Below are positions 5,832-10,830 of a stretch of 10,830 nt of DNA, piece after piece (the stretch's first letter is position 1; each line of letters starts with the position of its first letter). The notes below the pieces were generated by a model. That model saw only the letters and a list, made by a program, of their open reading frames with translations. It was not told where the DNA came from and did not search any database. The DNA lies in assembly GCA_034211115.1 (NCBI GenBank), contig JAXHTH010000347.1, positions 1 to 10,830 of the forward strand, written 5' to 3'. The translations under genes were made by a program, and so were the position numbers. Source of the stretch: JAXHTH01 sp034211115 (GTDB lineage Bacteria > Planctomycetota > Phycisphaerae > Phycisphaerales > SM1A02).

Positions 5832-6874
5832 GACTTCGCCTCCTCGGGCGCGACGTCGCCCTCGTCTTCTTTTCCTTCGGGCAAGGCGCGGATCTGCCCG
5901 CCCGCCTCGCGCTCGAGCCGCCGCCGCTTTGCCGCGATGCGTTCGTCGCGCCCCTGCGCTTCCAGGACGAGCCGCTTGACCCAGTACGTGTGCCGCTGCA
6001 TCTGCCAGAAGGCGAGCGCGAGCAGGATCATCAGCCACGCCCACGCCGCCAGCGTGGCGATCGGCGGGAGCACGAGAATCAGCGACACCAGCCCCCACGG
6101 ACTGCGCGAGGGATTCCCCATCGACGTGGGAAAGGCCAGGGCGGTCATGACCGCCAGCGGGGCGACGATCGGCATCAGCCAGAGGGCGAGGTTCAGCCGG
6201 CCCGCGGCGGGCTCGATCTCCGCCTCTTCCGCCACGTGACGCATGAGATACACCAGCACCAGCGCACCCACGCCGGCGACGAGGAACGCGATGACCTCCC
6301 CGGTGAGCACCAGCCGCGCCTGGCCCGCCGCCACCGCGCCGAGTTCATCGAGCATGGCCGCCCCGTATGCGATCACCCACAGCCACTGCGTGGTGAGGAC
6401 GAACCAGCGCCACGACGCCGTCCACGGCCAGACCATCCCCAGCCGCGCCGGAAGCAGGCACCAGGACACACCGATCCAGACGAGGAAAGCGAGCAGGGCG
6501 AAACCGAGATACGTCCGCTCGACCGGCGCGCTGTCGCCGGGAATCGAGACGAGGAAGAACAGGACCCGCCCGGCTGTCGCGGCCGCGACGCACCACGCCG
6601 CGATCGTGAAACCGATCTGCCAGCGCCGCCGCTCCTCTTCCGGCCCGGTCATGAACACGTCGACGAGGGGGCGACGCGCCGTCTCCCCCACAGGGGAGGA
6701 GGCGGCATCGCTCGCGCCCGGGCTCGGATCTCCCCCGCACTCGGGACACACCCGCCCCTCGGGCAGGCCGCGCAGGTTGTAACCGCAATGGGGGCACGGA
6801 CGATCGTCTTCGATCTCGCCCGCCGCCTCGAGCCGGCGATACTTCAGCGCCTTGGTCGAGAAGAAACGCGACAT
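5828..6874 (-). CDS. Zinc-ribbon membrane protein, first of a paralogous pair
   Basis: The protein has 348 residues and starts at ATG 6874. The site before it is a weak G-rich stretch only two bases away, so the start is less certain than the frame. After a basic N-terminus (MSRFFSTKALKYRRLEAAGE) comes a zinc ribbon with C27, C30, C43 and C46 (CPHCGYNLRGLP ... CPECGG). A disordered stretch rich in Pro, Ser and Ala (48-70) follows. There are then about six hydrophobic segments (near 86-110, 122-142, 156-176, 186-211, 228-249, 260-291). The tail is charged, basic then acidic (GRDERIAAKRRRLEREAGG ... EGKEDEGDVAPEEAKS). The layout repeats that of the following gene, with which it overlaps by four bases. 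It begins 59 bases after purQ; a TAGAAT on the minus strand (6884-6889) could be a -10 element, but no good -35 is seen, so readthrough from purQ is as likely. No function can be assigned. Confidence 0.82.
   Translation of the reverse strand: MSRFFSTKALKYRRLEAAGEIEDDRPCPHCGYNLRGLPEGRVCPECGGDPSPGASDAASSPVGETARRPLVDVFMTGPEEERRRWQIGFTIAAWCVAAATAGRVLFFLVSIPGDSAPVERTYLGFALLAFLVWIGVSWCLLPARLGMVWPWTASWRWFVLTTQWLWVIAYGAAMLDELGAVAAGQARLVLTGEVIAFLVAGVGALVLVYLMRHVAEEAEIEPAAGRLNLALWLMPIVAPLAVMTALAFPTSMGNPSRSPWGLVSLILVLPPIATLAAWAWLMILLALAFWQMQRHTYWVKRLVLEAQGRDERIAAKRRRLEREAGGQIRALPEGKEDEGDVAPEEAKS
5839..5845 (-). promoter_or_regulatory. Ribosome-binding site inside the upstream gene, for the GTG start at 5831
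   Basis: GAGGAGG (minus strand) lies seven bases before the GTG at 5831 and within the last codons of the upstream paralog. With the GTGA stop/start overlap it indicates translational coupling of the two zinc-ribbon membrane proteins. It also decides against the long upstream extension that remains open in this frame. Confidence 0.7.
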
Positions 6875-6933
6875 TGCCCCCGCATTCTAACTTCACACCC
6901 CGCGGGCAGAAGGCGAAACCGCCGGAACGCCCG

Positions 6934-7737
6934 TCACGCCACCGCCACACGCGCGGCGTGCGCCACCGCGTTGCGGAACATCGCCAGCCCCGGCGGATCG
7001 CCGCGGCGATCACCTACATCCAGCCGCGTCCACCATGGATGCTGCGTCCAGCGCGTGTATCGCTCCGGGTGCGGCATGAGGCCGAAGATCAGGCCCGTGG
7101 AATCGCAGATGCCCGCGACATCACCGACCGAGCCGTTGGGGTTGTCATCCGCGGCGTAGCGAACCGCGATCTGACCCGCCGCTTCCAGGCGCTGCAGCAG
7201 CTCGTCGGACCGCGGGATGAAGCGCCCCTCGCCGTGTGCGATCGGCAGGAGGCCGCATTGGTCGTCGATGGTCAAATCCTGCGTCCAGATACAGCGCGTC
7301 CGGGCGGGGATTTCGATCTTCACCCACCGATCGATGAACCGGGCGGACGTGTTGGTCGCGAGGGCGGCGGTCGGGGCCGGCGGCTGCGCCGGCCACGCCT
7401 CGCCCTCGACCGGGCCGGGCAGGAGGCCGACCTGGAGCGCGATCTGGAAGCCGTTGCAGGGGGCGATCATCGGCACGCCGCGCTCCAGGGCGCGCACGAG
7501 GGCCGGATACAGCCGTCGGCGAATGAGCTGGGCCGCGATGCGCCCTGCCGCCACCGCGTCCCCGTGCGCAAAGCCGCCGGGAAGGCCGATCAGGTCGAAG
7601 CCGTCGATCCGCCCCGGATCCGCCATGAGCTCGTTCAGGTGCACGAGCCGCGCCTCCGCGCCGGCCTGCACGAACGATGCGGCCAGCTCACGGTCGCAGT
7701 TGATCCCGGCCGTCGTGATGATCAGGGCGCGCGGCAT
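6934..7737 (-). CDS. purQ: Phosphoribosylformylglycinamidine synthase, glutaminase subunit
   Basis: PurQ hydrolyses glutamine and passes ammonia to PurL, which turns FGAR into FGAM in de novo purine synthesis. The protein shows the class I glutamine amidotransferase fold: MPRALIITTAGINCD at the N-terminus (the GxNCD of PurQ), LPGGFAHGD, the nucleophile elbow APCNGFQ with its catalytic cysteine, and GLMPHPERY with the catalytic His and Glu. The triad is intact, so it should be active. From ATG 7737 it has 267 residues, longer than the roughly 225 of Bacillus PurQ. An in-frame ATG ATG at 7755 would add six residues (MMPSTP), but the first of these codons lie inside the octamer repeat; I prefer 7737 because it begins directly at the conserved strand. 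Neither start has a visible Shine-Dalgarno site. It follows purL in the same direction. Confidence 0.93.
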   Translation of the reverse strand: MPRALIITTAGINCDRELAASFVQAGAEARLVHLNELMADPGRIDGFDLIGLPGGFAHGDAVAAGRIAAQLIRRRLYPALVRALERGVPMIAPCNGFQIALQVGLLPGPVEGEAWPAQPPAPTAALATNTSARFIDRWVKIEIPARTRCIWTQDLTIDDQCGLLPIAHGEGRFIPRSDELLQRLEAAGQIAVRYAADDNPNGSVGDVAGICDSTGLIFGLMPHPERYTRWTQHPWWTRLDVGDRRGDPPGLAMFRNAVAHAARVAVA

Positions 7738-7747
7738 GGGAGTACTA

Positions 7748-7860
7748 GGCATCATGGCATCGTGGGATTATGGCATCCAGGGAAGAGAGGCATCGTGGGA
7801 TCATGGCATCAGGGGAACTGTGTTACTGTGAAAATGTGAAAATGTGAAAATGTAATTCCC
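7748..7860 (+). repeat. Array of 14 degenerate octamers filling the purL-purQ gap
   Basis: On the plus strand the whole gap can be cut into consecutive 8-base units with one unit of nine: GGCATCAT, GGCATCGT, GGGATTAT, GGCATCCA, then GGGAAGAGA (9), GGCATCGT, GGGATCAT, GGCATCAG, GGGAACTG, TGTTACTG, TGAAAATG three times, and TAATTCCC. The first part is built on GGCATCAT, the last on TGAAAATG, with GGGAACTG as the switch. A 22-base segment recurs almost exactly (7756-7777 and 7789-7810, one mismatch). The array starts at the base next to the purL stop and runs to the possible first ATG of purQ. It contains no terminator and no ribosome-binding site. Confidence 0.7.
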
Positions 7861-10830
7861 TCACCAGTCCAGCGTTCCCAGCCACGCCTGTTTCATCTCC
7901 TCGATGTCCAGTTCCAGGTCGGTGTTTGCGAGGTCCAGCGTGGACGAATCATCGAACTCGCCGATGATGGCGTACGCCACGCCGTCCAGCGCTTCATCAA
8001 TCTCGTTCAGGTCGTTTCGTCTCACCTCCAGCAGATACCGCCCGGGCGTTTCCGCGAAGCATTCGGCGGTCGGCGACGGTTCGCCGTCGGTGGGCAGCGC
8101 GGCGAGGTCGAGTTTCAGCCCGGCTCCGCCGGCGAAGGCCATCTCCGCCGCGGCCACCAGGAGCCCACCCTCGCTGCAGTCGTGGGCGGCCCGCGCCGCG
8201 CCGCAGGCGATGGCCCGATGCACGGCCCGCGCCGCGGCCGGGGCCCGTTCGAGATCGACCAGCGGCAGTCGCCCCGACGAATCCGGGGGCTCCGGGGGGC
8301 CGTCGCCGCCGTAGAGAAGCCGGTAGTGCGATCCGCCCATCGCCTCGCCCGTCAGGCCGACGATGAGCAGCAGGTCCCCGGCCGCCTTCGCGTCCATCGT
8401 CGTGCATCGACCTATATCCGGCACGATCCCGAAGCCGGATATAAGAAGCGTGGGCGGGATGCGGATCGTGCGGCCATCCTCGGTCGTGAACTGATTATTA
8501 AGTGAATCCTTCCCGGAGATGAACGGCGTGCGGTACGCCTTCGCCCCGTCATAACATGCCTCGGCGGCGCGGACGAGCCCGCCCAGCGCCCGCTCCTCCG
8601 TGCAGCTGGGCCAGGAGAAGTTGTCCAGCAGCGCGATCCGGGCGGGATCGGCGCCGACGCAGACGAGATTGCGCACGCATTCATCGATCGCGGCCAGCGT
8701 CATTACATACGGATCATCCTTCAGGCCCGTCGCGAGTCCGTTGGCGATCGCGAGCCCTCGCATCGAGTTGCGGACGGGTGTAATGACGGCCGCATCGCCC
8801 GGCCCTTCGCCCTCCCCCCCCACGAGCGGCTTGAGGACCGAGCGCCCCTGCACCTCGTGATCGTACTGCCGGATGATCCAGCGCTTGGACGCGATGTTGG
8901 GATGCGCCAGCAGCCCGAGCAGGGCGTCGCCGACGGACAGGCGCAGCCCGGACCCCTCGTGCGTCCCGCCTCCCGGGAGCGCAGGCGGCGACCAGCGCGC
9001 CTCGCGCATCGTTTCCGGCAGTCCTTCGTGCAGGAACTGCATGGGCAGGCGGCCGACTTCGGTCCCGTCGTGGCGGAGAATCAGGTCGCGTCCGTCGGTG
9101 CCGAAGTGCCCCAGCTCGCACATCTCCACGTCGTGCCGCCGGCAGATCACGCGCAGCTTCGAGATGTTCTCCTCGGGCACGGCGAGGGTCATCCGCTCCT
9201 GCGCTTCGGAAATCCAGATCTCGGTGGGCGTGAGGCCCTCGTACTTGAGGGGGGCGCGCTCCAGGTGCACCTCCGCGCCCAGTTCGGCCCCCATCTCACC
9301 GACGGAGCTGGAGAACCCGCCCGCCCCGCAGTCGGTGATGGCGCTGTACAGGCAGCCGTCCTCGTGGTCGCGTGCCTCGAGGATGGCATCGAGCATCTTC
9401 TTCTCGGTCACCGGGTTGCCGATCTGCACGGCGTGGCTGAACTCGTCGGCGTGCGTGTCGGTGAGCTCGGCGGAGCTGAATGTCGCGCCGTGGATGCCGT
9501 CGCGGCCCGTGCGCCCGCCGACGATGATGATCCGATCACCCGGGCGGGCGGCGCCGGCAATCATCGCGCGGGGCATGACGCCGACGCACCCGCAATAGAC
9601 GAGCACGTTGCCGATGTAATCATCATCGAACCACACCGCGCCGTTGAGGGTGGGGATGCCCATGCGGTTGCCGTAGTCGCGCACGCCGGCCACGGTCTGG
9701 CGGAGGATGCGCTGCGGGTGCAGGCAGCCGACCGGCAAGTCCTTCTGAAGCACAGAGGACACAGAGGGCGGATCAGGCGGGGCGGCGTATGAGACTTCCT
9801 GATCTCGCGCGGCCGATGAAACATCAGGTGCGCTCGAACCCGCCCCTTCCAACTCGTTTCTTATCTCTGTGTCCTCTGTGCCCTCTGTGGTTCCATTCTT
9901 CTCTTCCGCCTCATTCCTCTTCCAGCGATCCGGAAGGGCGACACAGAAGACATCGGTGGACGCGATGGGTCGGGCGGCGAGGCCGGTGCCGATCACATCG
10001 CGAATCACCCCGCCGATCCCCGTCGCCGCCCCGCCGTAGGGCTCGATCGCCGAGGGATGATTGTGCGTCTCGACCTTGAAGCAGACGGCGTGCTCATCGT
10101 CGAACGCGATCACGCCGGCGTTGTCGACGAAGACCGACAAGCACCAGTCCAGGCCGTCGTCCATGAGCTCGCGCGTGGCGGCGGCGACGGTGGACTTGAG
10201 CAGATTGTGGATCGTCACAAAGCCGACCTCGTGCACTTCATGCCCGGGCCGGTTCCGCATAGCCAAACGCGGCGCGCCACGGCCCGCGCCGGCGTCGATC
10301 TCCTCGCGATACCGGATCGTCGCCTTCAACGTCTTGTGCACGCAGTGCTCGGACCACGTCTGGGCCAGCGTCTCCAGCTCGATGTCGCGCGGGTTGCGCC
10401 CCAGCCGTCGGTACTCGGCCTGGATCGCCTTCATCTCGTCAAGACTGAGAAACAGGTGCGCCGACCGCGACAGCTTGGCAAGGCCCTCATCATCCAGATC
10501 GAGGATCGGCACTTCGACGATCCGCATTTCACGCGGCGTGCCGGCCGGGAACGACTCCGGGTGATAGGGCGTCTCGTGAATCGCGTGGATCACGGGATTG
10601 GCGAAGGTGCGTTCGGCGATCACGCGCGCCGCGGCGGTGTCGACGCCGTGCAGGTCGTAGCGCCGCCCGGTCCGGGCCCTCGCGTCCACGCCCAGCATGG
10701 TCCGGATGGCCAGCTCGACGGGCTCGGCGTCGGGATCCATCACCCCGGGCAGGGGGTGGACCTCGATGAGGGCATCGCCCCGCGGGGTGGCGCTGCCGAT
10801 GCTCGCCTCCTCGGTTACCGGGTCGGCGAG
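7861..10830 (-). CDS. purL: Phosphoribosylformylglycinamidine synthase, synthetase subunit, with fused PurS-like N-terminus (5' end outside window)
   Basis: PurL makes FGAM from FGAR, ATP and ammonia. The frame is open from the stop at 7861 to the right edge (989 codons) and no start is needed inside the window. The GTG at 10743 falls within the conserved-looking PGVMDPDAEPVE and is more likely an internal valine. Sequence from the edge (ALIEVHPLPGVMDPDAEP ... RTGRRYDLHG) resembles PurS, and LADPVTEEASIG before it looks like the end of another such unit. The PurL core follows: TWSEHCVHKT, VETHNHPSAIEPYGGAATG, GGRTGRDGIHGATFSS, AITDCGAGGFSSSVGEMG, ISEAQERM, QYDHEVQGRSVLKPL, DNFSWPS, ISGKDSLNNQF and AHDCSEGGLLVAAAEMAFAG. 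These include the ATP- and substrate-binding motifs of both halves. An in-frame segment at 9739-9930 interrupts the stretch between DVFCVALP and LPVGCLHP. purQ follows downstream. Confidence 0.95.
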   Translation of the reverse strand, partial: LADPVTEEASIGSATPRGDALIEVHPLPGVMDPDAEPVELAIRTMLGVDARARTGRRYDLHGVDTAAARVIAERTFANPVIHAIHETPYHPESFPAGTPREMRIVEVPILDLDDEGLAKLSRSAHLFLSLDEMKAIQAEYRRLGRNPRDIELETLAQTWSEHCVHKTLKATIRYREEIDAGAGRGAPRLAMRNRPGHEVHEVGFVTIHNLLKSTVAAATRELMDDGLDWCLSVFVDNAGVIAFDDEHAVCFKVETHNHPSAIEPYGGAATGIGGVIRDVIGTGLAARPIASTDVFCVALPDRWKRNEAEEKNGTTEGTEDTEIRNELEGAGSSAPDVSSAARDQEVSYAAPPDPPSVSSVLQKDLPVGCLHPQRILRQTVAGVRDYGNRMGIPTLNGAVWFDDDYIGNVLVYCGCVGVMPRAMIAGAARPGDRIIIVGGRTGRDGIHGATFSSAELTDTHADEFSHAVQIGNPVTEKKMLDAILEARDHEDGCLYSAITDCGAGGFSSSVGEMGAELGAEVHLERAPLKYEGLTPTEIWISEAQERMTLAVPEENISKLRVICRRHDVEMCELGHFGTDGRDLILRHDGTEVGRLPMQFLHEGLPETMREARWSPPALPGGGTHEGSGLRLSVGDALLGLLAHPNIASKRWIIRQYDHEVQGRSVLKPLVGGEGEGPGDAAVITPVRNSMRGLAIANGLATGLKDDPYVMTLAAIDECVRNLVCVGADPARIALLDNFSWPSCTEERALGGLVRAAEACYDGAKAYRTPFISGKDSLNNQFTTEDGRTIRIPPTLLISGFGIVPDIGRCTTMDAKAAGDLLLIVGLTGEAMGGSHYRLLYGGDGPPEPPDSSGRLPLVDLERAPAAARAVHRAIACGAARAAHDCSEGGLLVAAAEMAFAGGAGLKLDLAALPTDGEPSPTAECFAETPGRYLLEVRRNDLNEIDEALDGVAYAIIGEFDDSSTLDLANTDLELDIEEMKQAWLGTLDW
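9739..9930 (-). mobile_element. Palindromic repeat element captured in-frame inside purL
   Basis: About 64 codons separate DVFCVALP from LPVGCLHPQRIL, where related PurL proteins have only a few residues, as I recall them. The outer arms are a perfect 16-base inverted repeat: CACAGAGGACACAGAG at 9751-9766 and its complement at 9865-9880. The right arm has one further CACAGAGGG unit (9881-9889). Two inner pairs share nearly the same centre: GGGGCGG (9779-9785) with CCGCCCC (9840-9846), and CCTGAT (9798-9803) with ATCAGG (9823-9828). The arms are read as TTEGTEDTE and PSVSSV. The segment uses codons rare elsewhere in the gene (ATA, AGA, AGG, AAT) and is richer in A. No transposase or intein motif is present. 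The exact edges are uncertain by about 10 bases. Confidence 0.7.

Noticed and set aside
4989..7159. Overlapping plus-strand open frames opposite the membrane-protein genes
   Set aside because: They are His/Arg/Gln-rich products without hydrophobic segments or motifs. The minus-strand genes have paired zinc ribbons, a Shine-Dalgarno site and a stop/start overlap.
7748..7860. Octamer array considered as a CRISPR array
   Set aside because: The units are 8 bases, contiguous, degenerate and without spacers. No cas gene is nearby.
8857..9792. Plus-strand open frame opposite purL
   Set aside because: purL carries unmistakable motifs in the other direction. The plus-strand product has no domain and is typical of antisense frames in GC-rich genes.
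9739..9930. The purL insertion considered as an intein or a self-splicing intron
   Set aside because: It is only about 64 codons, far shorter than an intein. It lacks the terminal Cys/Ser and His-Asn residues, and it stays open in frame without intron features.

Overview
The window is GC-rich bacterial DNA that looks like a planctomycete, most likely of the Phycisphaerae lineage. Four things suggest this: two membrane proteins that begin with a zinc ribbon of the CPxCGYNLRGLP...CPECG type; dockerin-like calcium loops of the DLNxDGTVNVxDLLxLL type; a glycine-linked STN/secretin-N-like lipoprotein; and a long PurL with PurS-like sequence fused at its N-terminus. This placement is inference from protein style; no rRNA or other marker gene is present.

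Layout. At the left edge (1-185, minus) is the 5' end of a gene for an exported protein, transcribed divergently from a probable lipoprotein gene with STN/secretin-N-like domains (420-1865, plus). A hairpin terminator follows. A 470-base gap without a gene holds short degenerate word repeats and the upstream region of a second plus-strand gene (2338-3531). That gene encodes an acidic protein with four dockerin/EF-hand-like units and no signal peptide, and it also ends at a hairpin terminator. From 3881 to the right edge everything is on the minus strand. In transcription order the genes are purL (5' end outside the window), purQ, two overlapping paralogous zinc-ribbon membrane proteins, and a Gfo/Idh/MocA-type sugar-nucleotide oxidoreductase. 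Spacing is about 105-123 bases between purL and purQ, 59-60 bases to the next gene, a 4-base GTGA overlap, then 19 bases, so one transcript is plausible.

How the genes fit together. PurL and PurQ are the synthetase and glutaminase of FGAM synthase (step four of de novo purine synthesis). The fused PurS-like part of PurL may replace a separate PurS. The zinc-ribbon membrane pair has no known function. The oxidoreductase resembles a family often found near lipid A genes, but its substrate cannot be read from the sequence.

The most interesting layer is non-genic. Several loci carry short, degenerate 'word' repeats of fixed period: heptamers at 2051-2092, octamers at 3633-3876 and 7748-7860, and nonamers at 1879-1905 and in both arms of an insertion inside purL. 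The two octamer loci share a recognisable 32-base core and both begin at or within four bases of a stop codon. The nonamer locus inside purL is part of a nested palindromic segment, which adds about 60 in-frame residues to a conserved enzyme. It resembles in principle the palindromic elements captured in Rickettsia coding sequences.
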